Source of the DNA: JAAYDI01 sp052034005 | Lineage (GTDB): Bacteria; Planctomycetota; Planctomycetia; Pirellulales; Pirellulaceae | DNA length: 64,000 bases | Assembly (NCBI GenBank): GCA_052034005.1 | Contig: JBPOJB010000043.1 | Location: 62,001 to 126,000 of the forward strand | Reading direction: 5' to 3' | Shown here: positions 16,026 to 25,600 of the stretch, piece after piece | Position numbering within the stretch: the first letter of the stretch is position 1 | Layout: each line of letters opens with the position of its first letter | Position numbers and translations under genes: made by a program | The notes under the pieces: generated by a model | Told to the model about the DNA's origin: nothing | What the model saw: the letters and a program-made list of their open reading frames with translations, nothing else | Database searches by the model: none

Positions 16026-17531
16026 CTACACCGCCCGCTTGATGATCTGGAGAGATCGAGCGGGGAGTTGCCATTGCTTGGCGGCGGCGGATGAGCTGCC
16101 ATCGGCGGGCACATAGGCATCGACTGTCTCAATCTGCCGGACTGTATGTCCGAAATTGGCCAGCACCAGATACAGGTCGCGATTGGCGAAGACCGAAGCC
16201 ACGCAGGCGTCCGGCAGCGGCTGGGCGAACAGATCGGACGAACCGATCTCCAGGTACGCCCAGGTGCCGTCCTCCACCATCGGCAGGTACTGTTTCAGCC
16301 AGCGGGCATGTGCCGGCCGCGTCTCGGTGTTGGGCGGCAGCACATCCCATCCGCCGTAGACGTACGGGCCGTCCGGGTGCTCTTGATAGTATTTCCAGGC
16401 GGCTTCGTAGAACCCGCCTTCTCTCACTCCGGGCAGTCGGGGGATCGGGATCACGCCGCGTTCGCCGGTCAACGGCCGTCCGCCCTGCAGGAGCGGGAAC
16501 TGCATATAAGGTATTGAGTGCAGGAAGTGATCGCCCGTGCCCTCCATCTTGGCGATCGAGCCGTGGATGCAGGGCACCACGTACGGCGGATGGTGTTTCA
16601 CGGCTTCCCGCAGGCCGTCCACATCGCCCACGCCCTCGCCGACCCAGAGGTAGTCGTAGACCTTGAGCCCGTCGGTGAGCGGCCGGTTTGAGAAATCCGC
16701 ATGCACCTTGTAGATGCCCCCGCGCCGCTTGATTTCCGAGTAGATCAGGTACAGCAGATCGGTCATCGCGCCGTCGTACTCGGGGGTTTCCTCAAACGCG
16801 ACCACCTCGTCCTGCGCCGGTTGCTTGATCGTCTTCTGCGCGTTGGGGACGTATCCCCAGTCGTTGTAGAGCCCGTCGAGTTCATAGTCCTCCAGGATCC
16901 GGAGCATCCGCGGCAGGAAGTAGGCGCGCCAGCCGGGACTGGCCGGCGAACAGCGCGGCAGATCCCACCAGCCGCCGAGCAGGTCGCCCGGCCGAGACCA
17001 CTCGGAGCGGTAATCCGGATCGTGTCCTGCGAAATAGCCGCTCGACGCGTATGCCAGGATCTTGATCCCGCGCTGATGCACCATCGACACGAAGCGGCGG
17101 AATCCGTCCGGATTGACGGCCGTCAGCTTGTTGCCGCCGAAGAGCCCGTAACGATCGTTCCATTCGTCCATCACGTGGATCAACTGGATGCCATGCTCCC
17201 GGAGCCGATCCAGTTCTTGTTCATCATAGTCGCTGGGCGCCCATGGCTCGCGGCTCGGGTATTCGCCCAGGTTATACACGCATTGCGCGGGCAGATAGTT
17301 GGTGATCAGATGCTTGCGCAGGCAGGAGCGGATCCTCTGCGTACAGAGGCTGATGTTCATCAGCCGCCGCCGGTGGTCGTCGACCGTGTAATCCCGCAGG
17401 ATCGCCGGCGCCGCGCCGGGCGCGCCGGCGATCTGCGCCGCCGGGGCGGCGGTCGCCCGCGCGGTCCCCTGGGCAGTGGAAACGACGGCCGCAGCTGCAG
17501 CGCCCGCCTTGAAGAACTCGCGTCGGTCCAT
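16026..17531 (-). CDS. Tat-exported TIM-barrel protein, glycoside-hydrolase-like
   Basis: A 501-residue protein. The N-terminus 'MDRREFFKAG' is a twin-arginine signal followed by an alanine-rich hydrophobic part to about residue 35. The body looks like a glycoside hydrolase TIM barrel: 'GIQLIHVMDEWNDRYG', 'GIKILAYASSGYFAG', and 'YELDGLYNDWGYVP', where the acidic residues at strand ends would be catalytic. I do not recognise a numbered family. It is the last gene of a minus-strand run with a GH95-like enzyme, sialidase and GH106-like enzyme, and lies 61 bases after the oxidoreductase gene. A role in glycan breakdown is likely but unproven. Confidence 0.65.
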   Translation of the reverse strand: MDRREFFKAGAAAAAVVSTAQGTARATAAPAAQIAGAPGAAPAILRDYTVDDHRRRLMNISLCTQRIRSCLRKHLITNYLPAQCVYNLGEYPSREPWAPSDYDEQELDRLREHGIQLIHVMDEWNDRYGLFGGNKLTAVNPDGFRRFVSMVHQRGIKILAYASSGYFAGHDPDYRSEWSRPGDLLGGWWDLPRCSPASPGWRAYFLPRMLRILEDYELDGLYNDWGYVPNAQKTIKQPAQDEVVAFEETPEYDGAMTDLLYLIYSEIKRRGGIYKVHADFSNRPLTDGLKVYDYLWVGEGVGDVDGLREAVKHHPPYVVPCIHGSIAKMEGTGDHFLHSIPYMQFPLLQGGRPLTGERGVIPIPRLPGVREGGFYEAAWKYYQEHPDGPYVYGGWDVLPPNTETRPAHARWLKQYLPMVEDGTWAYLEIGSSDLFAQPLPDACVASVFANRDLYLVLANFGHTVRQIETVDAYVPADGSSSAAAKQWQLPARSLQIIKRAV

Positions 17532-17592
17532 GGTAGACCCCTTTATCGGCCGAACTTAGCGATAGACACAGAACCAGCCTGGATCGTCACGC

Positions 17593-18786
17593 TCACAGCG
17601 TATATTGCGGGATCTTCAGGGTTTCGCCCCCTTTGAGCGCCGATTGGTGGGCCACGATGCCGGCCACGGTCATGTTGAGCGCTTGTGCGATATCGACCAG
17701 CGGTTTGCGATCGGCGAGGATCGAGAGCACGAACTCGTTCATCAGATGGCCGTGGGAACCGCCGTGCCCGCCCGCTTCGACGCCGGGTGGCAGCGGCGGG
17801 CGCCTGGTGGTCGGCAAGTTCGCCTCCAGACCGTCGTACTTCCCGTAGTACGTCCCCTTCTGCCCGCGAATCCGCCCCATCTCGCCGCTCGCACCGGGCG
17901 TGTCCCAGCTGACGGCCATCCGGGACATGCCCCCTTCGCTGGTGCGAAACAGAGCGATCTCGGTGCCGAACGGGTTCTGGTACCGGTTCTGATCCGGCTG
18001 TAGGAAATAGAGGACGCTGGGCATGCCGAGGCAGGTGACTTCCGTGAAGCTCCCGCCGGTGACGCCCGTGTAATACGCGTTCGAGTGCGTGGGGTACCAT
18101 TGGGGCGGCAGGCCGACGCGCCAGTCCTTGTAGGACGGGATCGGGTCCGCCGTGAAGTGGTAGTATTCCCCTTCCGAGTAAACCAGTGCACCGAACCCAT
18201 CCGCCTGATAGATCACGCGCATGGCGTGCGTGTCTTCGTGGAAGTAGGACGTCTCGAACATCATGTACTTCCGGCCGCTGCGCTGGACGGCTTCCCACAG
18301 CATGTCGGCTTCTTCCAGCGAGCCGAACACAGCCGGCACGGCGCTCGCCACATGCTTGCCGTGCTTGAGGACTTCCACACAGTGCCGCGCGTGACTCGGC
18401 GCGTCTGTGGCCACGAACACCGCCTCCAGGCTGTCGTCCTTGACAAGCTCTTCCAGCGACGGATAGGTCTTCTCGCATCGGCACGCGGCAGCCAGCCCCG
18501 CGCAGCGATCGGGGAACAGGTCACTGACGGCTGCGACCTCCACATTCGGGTGGCTTTGGAAGCCGAAGGCCGCACCGAACTGGCAGACGCCGTAGCCGAC
18601 GATGCCGACTCGGATCTTACGGTCTGAAATCGGTTCCCACCCGAGCGACGCGGTCGCATCGGTCGGTTGCTGTTCGAACCCCTGGATCGGCTTGGCCTGT
18701 TCTTGAGCCAGTCCGGGTCCGGCCAGCCCCCACGCGGCCGTGCCGATGCCCAAGGTCTGCAGAAACGAGCGTCTTGAAGTCGCCAT
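17593..18786 (-). CDS. Tat-exported Gfo/Idh/MocA-family protein lacking the EKP motif
   Basis: A 397-residue protein. 'ATSRRSFLQTLG' is a Tat signal; a Rossmann glycine motif follows ('VGIVGYGVCQFG', 60-71). In most members of this oxidoreductase family the strand after 'GKHV' reads EKP, with the lysine in the active site. Here the same place reads 'GKHVASAVPAVF' (AVP at 149-151), so the lysine is a valine. Later there is a substrate-binding domain with 'HGGSHGHLMNEFV'. The gene follows the GH95-like gene by 39 bases with a GAGGAGAG ribosome site. It may be a sugar-binding or non-classical NAD-dependent enzyme (GH109-type proteins are one precedent for NAD-dependent hydrolysis). Confidence 0.8.
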   Translation of the reverse strand: MATSRRSFLQTLGIGTAAWGLAGPGLAQEQAKPIQGFEQQPTDATASLGWEPISDRKIRVGIVGYGVCQFGAAFGFQSHPNVEVAAVSDLFPDRCAGLAAACRCEKTYPSLEELVKDDSLEAVFVATDAPSHARHCVEVLKHGKHVASAVPAVFGSLEEADMLWEAVQRSGRKYMMFETSYFHEDTHAMRVIYQADGFGALVYSEGEYYHFTADPIPSYKDWRVGLPPQWYPTHSNAYYTGVTGGSFTEVTCLGMPSVLYFLQPDQNRYQNPFGTEIALFRTSEGGMSRMAVSWDTPGASGEMGRIRGQKGTYYGKYDGLEANLPTTRRPPLPPGVEAGGHGGSHGHLMNEFVLSILADRKPLVDIAQALNMTVAGIVAHQSALKGGETLKIPQYTL

Positions 18787-18825
18787 CGAAGCTCTCCTCA
18801 GTGAATAACGTGATCGTTCACTATT

Positions 18826-21147
18826 TTATGGCGCGTTGAACGTCGCCTCAATCGTCTGGCCGGCCCTCAGCGCGACTTCGAACCGGTCGCCCACCTTGGT
18901 CACGCCGGCGCGGCTCCATTCAGGTTGTCGCCCGCCGAAATTGTCTCGGATGCGGACCACGCCGTCCTTGCCGGCGACGATCCGCAGCCATCTTGTGGCG
19001 CCCTGTTCCCGGCGGGCCGACACTCGGTGGCCGCCCTCCGCGCGCAGGTCCGTGTAGGCCACGTCGCGCCAGCGCGCGGGCGTGGCTGCGAACACCCGGA
19101 CGATCTCCGTGTCGCGCCGGCCCGGCGTGGGGCTCCAGCTCTGCAACAGCATCTCGTGCACCGCCTGTGCGGCGAGGAAGTTGCCCTCCAGCGTGAACGG
19201 CCGGTAGGTGAAACCGGACAGGCCGCTATGCGTCTGGTCGCCGTTGGCGTGGAACCCGTTGCGGAGGATGAATGCCCTGCAGAAGATATCGAGGTTCTGC
19301 AGCGCCCCTTCGGCGTCTCCCACGCGCGCCTTGAGGCAACTCATCCAGGAGAAGCTGTAGCCGCACCAGGCGGACGTGCCGAGCGCATCCCACTGCGCCA
19401 ACGACGCCTCGATCCGCCGCCGATCCTGTTCGCTGCCTTCGCACGTGATGAGATTGAACGGGTGCAGGCCGATGATGTTCGAGAGGTGGCGGTGCGAGGC
19501 GGGCAGGGGCGTCCGTGCGTCGACCAGCAGCACACCGGCCGCATCCGTGTGGAAATCACCCAACGCCGCGGCCGCCTCCGCCCAGCGCCGGGCCGTGCCC
19601 GGATCCGCGCACGCATCGGCCATCTCCTGGAGCGCGAGGAACAGCATCTTCAGGCACATCAGGTCGTAATTCGAGTTCGGCTCGAGCCACGCGCGCGGGC
19701 CGTTGTCGAAGATCTCGGGTGACGACGAGAGCGGCAGCGTCAACCGCCCGTCGACGCCCGGCTTGAGCAGGCTCAGCATGCACTCCCCAACGCCCGAACA
19801 CCACGGATAGGCGCGGGTCCGCAGGAACGTATCGTCAGCCGTGTAGCGCCAATGCAGGTAGAACAAGTGCGCGCTCCAGGCGCTCATCGTCGGCGACAGG
19901 CTGTACTGGCCCCAACCGCCCAGCGGCTGGCCGGCGAGCGACATGACGCCGGGGCAGGCGAGCCCCGGCGCGTCGTAGAAGTCCCGCGCAAACGCCGCAA
20001 ACGTCTCGCGGCGGTCCCACAGGTAGTCGAGATACGACTGCCCTTCGTCGAAGTGGCCGGCGCCGTGGTAGGCAATATAGGTCATTTGCGTGTTGAGATC
20101 GTTGTGGTAGTCGCCCTTCCATGGCGGCAGGCCGCCGTTGTCGGCGGTCCAGACGCCCTGCAACGGCATGGGCGGTGCGCCGCGCCGCGAGGCTGCGCCG
20201 TGGAAGTACTGGACGAGATGATACTGCCGCGAGATCGCCAACTCGGTCGCAGGCAAGGTCACCGACGACTGGTTCCAGAACGTCTCCCACCAGGCCGTGT
20301 GCGGTGCGAGCATCGCGCGATAGCCCTGCTCCAGCGCCGTGACACACCGCTCGCGTGCCAGGCCCAGCGGGTCCGCGGCTTCGTTGGTCGACGTGACGGC
20401 GACCGCCAGCAGCGTCTCATCCGCGGTGCGCCGACTGGCCACCGCGGCGCAGTACTTCAACCCGTCGGCGGCCTCCTGGACATACCAGCTGGCTGTATCG
20501 TCGCGACCGTGCTGCGCCGGCGGGTAGCCCAACTGGCTCACGGCGCCGCCACTGCTCGGGCCCGTCTCGCCGCCCTGGCCGTCGGCCCCGGAAGGGAACA
20601 GGCGGACGGCCTGCGGCGGCGGTCCTGGAATTCGCAACAGCGCAACCGGCTGCGCGGCGCTGAAGAACACCTCGAGCTGCTGGCCGCCCACAAGGTGCGC
20701 AATGCCCACCGCCGTGGCCAGATCCAGTTCGAACTGCTCCACACGCTGCGCCGGGTCGAGCGCGATCTCCAGCCGGCCGGCCGGCAGCTTGGTCGGTGTG
20801 ACACCGTTGTAGGGGCTGTCCCACCACTGGTTGACCGTCGCAAAATCCTGTTTCGCGACCAGCTCCGCCGCGCGGGCGAACGTGCGGGTCTTCCACCACT
20901 CCTTCTCGACTGCCGGCCGCTCGTCCCACAAGTCGCCGCGATCGAGCGACAACCGGATGGTGTGCTCTTCGCCCCACAACAGGCCGCCCATCAGGCCGTT
21001 GCCCAACGGCACCGCTTCATCCCAGGTCGTGATCGGCGCCTGCAGGATCAGGTTCTGATCGGCCGGCGGCACCGCGGCCGACACGAAGGATAGCCCGGCG
21101 CATATCAGCGCCAGGGCAGCCCCCGCGACTTGCTGGTGTTTCAGCAT
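18826..21147 (-). CDS. Exported glycoside hydrolase family 95-like (alpha-L-fucosidase type)
   Basis: A 773-residue protein with a signal peptide to about residue 25. The family signature at the N-terminal beta domain is 'WDEAVPLGNGLMGGLLWG'; the (alpha/alpha)6 barrel has 'ADNGGLPPWKGDYHNDLN', 'LEPNSNYDLMCLKML', 'SHRHLSNIIGLHPFN' and 'TLEGNFLAAQAVHEMLLQSW'. In the characterised GH95 fucosidase the last motif is DGNFG, and the aspartate acts as base; here it is EGNFL. The start at 21147 is supported by GGAGG eight bases upstream; a further ATG at 21162 is less likely. It sits between a sialidase and an oxidoreductase. Fucose or a related sugar is the expected product; the substitution makes specificity uncertain. 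Confidence 0.8.
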   Translation of the reverse strand: MLKHQQVAGAALALICAGLSFVSAAVPPADQNLILQAPITTWDEAVPLGNGLMGGLLWGEEHTIRLSLDRGDLWDERPAVEKEWWKTRTFARAAELVAKQDFATVNQWWDSPYNGVTPTKLPAGRLEIALDPAQRVEQFELDLATAVGIAHLVGGQQLEVFFSAAQPVALLRIPGPPPQAVRLFPSGADGQGGETGPSSGGAVSQLGYPPAQHGRDDTASWYVQEAADGLKYCAAVASRRTADETLLAVAVTSTNEAADPLGLARERCVTALEQGYRAMLAPHTAWWETFWNQSSVTLPATELAISRQYHLVQYFHGAASRRGAPPMPLQGVWTADNGGLPPWKGDYHNDLNTQMTYIAYHGAGHFDEGQSYLDYLWDRRETFAAFARDFYDAPGLACPGVMSLAGQPLGGWGQYSLSPTMSAWSAHLFYLHWRYTADDTFLRTRAYPWCSGVGECMLSLLKPGVDGRLTLPLSSSPEIFDNGPRAWLEPNSNYDLMCLKMLFLALQEMADACADPGTARRWAEAAAALGDFHTDAAGVLLVDARTPLPASHRHLSNIIGLHPFNLITCEGSEQDRRRIEASLAQWDALGTSAWCGYSFSWMSCLKARVGDAEGALQNLDIFCRAFILRNGFHANGDQTHSGLSGFTYRPFTLEGNFLAAQAVHEMLLQSWSPTPGRRDTEIVRVFAATPARWRDVAYTDLRAEGGHRVSARREQGATRWLRIVAGKDGVVRIRDNFGGRQPEWSRAGVTKVGDRFEVALRAGQTIEATFNAP

Positions 21148-21249
21148 GATTGCGACCTCCATAGGGGGCAGCTGGTACAGTCACCGATTATACATCCCAC
21201 GCACCGGCCATGCGGCGGAAGGTTTGAGTTGCCCAACGTCGGCCGGCCG

Positions 21250-22623
21250 TCACTTGAGCTCCAGGAGATACCTGTAGCAGTCGGCCGTGGCCCAGTCCGC
21301 CGGGTCCGGCTCCTGGCCGTAGGTGGTCAAGTACAGCTCGAGCAGATGGGTCTCGCGGTCTTCCAGCAACGAGAAATTCGAGAACTGGATATCACCTTGA
21401 CCATCCTGGCGATCATCGATCGCGGTCACAGTCGCCTTCTTGAGCATTGCCGATTTCTCGTCGACTTCCGCGATGACCAGCGGGTAGCGCGGCGAATTGC
21501 CGCTCGGCGGCGTCCGGGAGATGTTCCCCAGCCAGTAGAGCCTCCCGGTGACGGCGTGGCGAATCATGCGGTGGATCGAGGAGGGCGAGTAGAAGGGACT
21601 CCCATCGTCGTACGTCCAGACGGCCGGCGGCGTGAGCGTCCTTCCGCCGTCGGTCGAGAGGCTGAAGAACTTGCGGCCCGGCAGCTTCGCCACGCTTCCG
21701 TCCCAGCCGTGTGTCGAACCGCGCCAGACGACCAGCAGTCGGCCGTCTTTCAACTCGGCCACCTCCGGCTCCATCAGGCCGCGCGCCGACTGTTCGGGAG
21801 TGATCTCGACGCGCGCCGCTGCCTTCCAGTCGTAATCGCCCCGGTCCGCATTCCACTCGCCAAGGAACACCACGGACCCCATGCGCCAGGGGCGTTTGTC
21901 GTTCTGCGGATCGCGCAGCGCATTGCAGTGTGCCAGCACATGGACGAGCGTCCCATCTGATTTCACAAGCAGGTTGTTGCCGAAATAGCCCTCGTTGTGA
22001 TCCAGAAACGCCGCCTGGCACGGGTCCTGCAGATCGAACGGCGCGCCGTCTTCATAGCGCAGTTGCTGCGGCTCGCTCCACGTGCGCCCCAGGTCCCGAG
22101 AGCAGCGCGAGTAGGTGAAGCAGTGGTACAGGTTGTCGACGACAATCTGCCGCAACCACATCTGCACGAGCACGCCCGCACACGGATCGTACACACTCGT
22201 CCCCTCACCTTCCCAGACGGTCACGCCGCCGTAGTCGACGTTGTTCGACGGCTGAATCGGTGCGAACTCACTCCAGGTGCGCCCGTTATCCGCGGACCAC
22301 CGCGCACGGACGTTGCTGCCCACATCGCTCTCCACCTCTTCCGCCTGGACCTCGCGCCGCTCGAGTCTGGGCCCCACGTACGACATCGAGGCCAACGGCG
22401 CTTCGCGCGGGCGCGTGTGCCGGCGGTACAGCTCCTTCCTCACGGTGACGATCGGCAGGTTCACCTGCCACGGCGGCGGCTCGTCGGCCGATTGTGCGCC
22501 CGCCCCGGCCAGACCCAGGAGCAGCGGCATCATCGCCATCACCAGCCGGCCTGTGGGCGGCCGACCGGGCACCACGCTGGCCCATCGGCCATGCGCCCCG
22601 CATTGTTTTCGCAGCCGATTCAT
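21250..22623 (-). CDS. Exported sialidase/BNR-repeat glycosidase
   Basis: A 457-residue protein. The start at 22623 has GGGAGGAATCAG just before the ATG. A signal-like hydrophobic stretch is at about residues 28-45 ('LVMAMMPLLLGLAGAGAQ'). The six-bladed propeller pattern shows three Asp boxes: 'SADNGRTWSE', 'SRDLGRTWSE' and 'STDGGRTLTP'. An early arginine of the 'RRHTRPREA' kind and a later 'FLGNISR' region may hold part of the arginine triad; I could not verify it. It lies 36 bases after the GH106-like gene. Other propeller hydrolases have the same boxes, so sialic acid is probable but not certain. Confidence 0.75.
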   Translation of the reverse strand: MNRLRKQCGAHGRWASVVPGRPPTGRLVMAMMPLLLGLAGAGAQSADEPPPWQVNLPIVTVRKELYRRHTRPREAPLASMSYVGPRLERREVQAEEVESDVGSNVRARWSADNGRTWSEFAPIQPSNNVDYGGVTVWEGEGTSVYDPCAGVLVQMWLRQIVVDNLYHCFTYSRCSRDLGRTWSEPQQLRYEDGAPFDLQDPCQAAFLDHNEGYFGNNLLVKSDGTLVHVLAHCNALRDPQNDKRPWRMGSVVFLGEWNADRGDYDWKAAARVEITPEQSARGLMEPEVAELKDGRLLVVWRGSTHGWDGSVAKLPGRKFFSLSTDGGRTLTPPAVWTYDDGSPFYSPSSIHRMIRHAVTGRLYWLGNISRTPPSGNSPRYPLVIAEVDEKSAMLKKATVTAIDDRQDGQGDIQFSNFSLLEDRETHLLELYLTTYGQEPDPADWATADCYRYLLELK

Positions 22624-22659
22624 CTGATTCCTCCCTTGACTGGAGAGAGCCATGCCTGG

Positions 22660-25600
22660 TCATTCCGCCTGCACCACCGCGGCGGTCTCAATCCGCACCG
22701 GGCCGAGCAGGCCGGCCGGCAGCAATGCCGCGCCGCCGACCGGCAGGGGCAGCGCGAGATACGTACGGCGCTGTGCGGGCGGCAGTGCCTGGTCGCCAAC
22801 CAGGCGGTTATTCCACGCGTTGATGACGTCCACCTCGAGCAGGTTCTCGCCGGCGCGCGCCGCATGCGTGATCTCCGCCCGGAAAGGCGCCAGCCAAAGC
22901 GTGCCGACCGGCTCACCGTTGAGGCGCACGACGGCCAGGTCGCAGACCTTGCCGAGGTCGAGCCACAGGCGTCTGCCGGCGTAGTCCGCGGGCAGTGCGA
23001 ACGTCTTGCGATAGGTCGCCGTGCCGGAATAGTGCCGGATGCCTTCCTCCGGACGCGTAGTCCAATCGCACGGCTGGTCGAAGACGATTCGTTCGGGGCC
23101 GCCCCAGCGCGGATCGAACTGCACATCCCACGGGCCGGCGATCTCCAGCGGCTCGGGAATCGCGTCGACCTGGGCCGTGGACTGCGTCCCGTCCGCGTGT
23201 TGCAGCCCGTACCGGCCCGATTGCCATGCCAGGATTGCATAACGCCCCCGCGCATCGCGTGACAGTTCGATGGCACTACCGGCCGCGCGCTCACCCGGCC
23301 GGACCATCGACTGGGCCAGCGCGGCGACCTCATGGGCTTCGAGCGCCCTGGGGACGGTCTCGATGGCGCCGAGCGTGCCGTGGAACGGCCGCCCACCGCC
23401 GCCGCCGGCCTCGCCGGCCGCCGTGCCGGGGTGCACGGTGTACCGGCTCTTGAGCCCTGTGTGGACGAGCGCGCCGTTCACATACAGACTCGGTTGCCCG
23501 TCGCGATAAACCACGGCGAGATGTGTCCAATCATGGATCGGCACGCCATGCACGAGCACCGGCGCGAAGTACGACGCGCCATGTTCGAACACACCCACAC
23601 CGTTCCTACCCACGGCCAGGCCGCACCCCGCATGGCCTTCCGCGCCAAACGTGTTGCCGTGCGGCGGGAACAGCGCATCGTTCCGCGGCATGCTCAGGCC
23701 ACCAGCGCCCGAATCCGCTTCCTCGGGCAAGGTCGTATCAGCCGTCGGATTGGCCCACAGCGCGAGCGTGAAGTTGTCATGCACGGATCCGGCAGAGAGC
23801 GGCCCGCGCTCGGCGTCGGCCGACGGAGCGGCCCGAACATCCAGGATCGTCGCACCATTTCGCTGTACGGCGACCACCCGGTCCCGGTCGACCGCCGCGC
23901 GGCGGAAGAGGACGAACACCGATCCCCGCGGGTTCAAGTGCAGAAGCACTCGGGTGACGCCGTCCGCGACATCGTACACGGCCGCGCGCTCGATACGCCC
24001 CGACTCAGGCCGCCACAGCTCGGGGACCCGGTCGTCAACGCGGAACGATGCGGTTGTGACGACTTCTTGCGGCTGCTGGTTCGACACGAAATAGATCTCC
24101 GCGTCGTCGGTGGTCCGATGGGTATAGAGCAGCGGCGGAGTGCTTGCGAAATCGGCCACGAGGCCGGAGAAGGGCGTCAGCGTCTGCTTGGCCGACGGGC
24201 CTTCCCCGCGGTGGCGAGCGACCAGTCCGGCCGTATGCTGCGCGCCCCAGATCTCTTCCGCCAGCGCGCTGACTTCCCGATCCGCAGCGGGATAGTCTTG
24301 CATGCTGGGCGACCGGGACGGCGGCGCGCCCCAGATGGTCGCGCCGGCGGCGACCAGTGTGCGGATCTTCCGCAGCAGGTCCGGCCGCATCGTGGCCAGA
24401 TCGGGCAGGACCAGCACGCGATAGGACGGGCCGCCGGGCAGGGTGAGCAGACCGTCCCGCACGGTCAACCTGTCCTGGATGACTTCGGCGTTGATATAGT
24501 CGAAGTCGAACCCGGGCGGCAGTTCCGGCTGGCGCCCGCCTGTCATTTTCGGCGCGTCCTCGCCGATGAAGTAGGCGACATCCGCCACGCGCGTGCCTTG
24601 TTGCAGCAGATAGCAGCAGCGGCGCAGGTAGGTGATCCAGTCCTGGCTCGCCTCGAACCAGGTGTTGTGCCGATTGAACTCCGTGCCGAACCACGCGTTG
24701 ATGCCCGGCAGGCGGTCCTCCCGCGGCTGATGGATATTGACATGGAGCACGAAGTGATTGATGCCTTCGCAGAACGCCCAATCGCCGCGGGCTTTCATGG
24801 CCGACGGCACGGTCTGGAACAGCGGTCCGCCGGTGAACGCCTCGGCCGAGACGCGAGGGAATCCGTAGGTATTGGCGGCGGAGGTGGCCGCGCGGCATTC
24901 GATGGCACCGAGTCCGCCGCCCACCCAGAACTCACCGCCGAGGCAGTCGGACTGGCCGCCGTATTGCAGGAATTCCCCGGGGAAGCCCCAGTGGCCGTAA
25001 TTCTCCAGCCATAATTGGAGGCCGTGTGCTCGACACAGGTCACGCAGCCCGCCCACATACTCGGTCGCGATGCGGTCCGCCACCAGCCGCCGCAAGTCCC
25101 AGAGGAAGCGGTTCGAGCGGTCCGCGCTGCCGATCACGCGGCCTGTCAACACGGGCAGCCACACAGTCGGGTCGTAACCGAAGCGCTCGCGGAACACGGT
25201 GGCCAGCTCGTCGGTCCAGTTCTGCGGGCCCATTTCATAGCTGTCGGCCACGACATGTTTCAAGGCGCGCCGGTCCTCGGGCGGCATGCGCTGCAGGATC
25301 CGGCCGATGAAGGCCTCGAAATGCCGCGCCGCAGCCCGCCGGCTCATCTTGTCCACTTCCAGGCCCGACCCTTCCGGCGAAGCAGGCGCGTTGCGCGTGC
25401 CGGTCGGCGCCATGCCCGTGCGCACAATGACCCACTCGCCGGCCGGCACGTCCCACCGCAGCGTACCGTCAGCCGCCAGCCGCGGCGTCAGGTCGATGAC
25501 CTGGTCGGGCGAAATCAAGAGGGCCGGTTGATCCGGCTCCACCTGCGCCGGCCACAGGTACGCGTCCCACATGGGTGACGGCGTGGGATGCATCTTGCCG

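Noticed and set aside
18788..18812. AGTGAA/TTCACT short hairpin before the 17593-18786 gene
   Set aside because: Only six base pairs with a long loop; could be chance.
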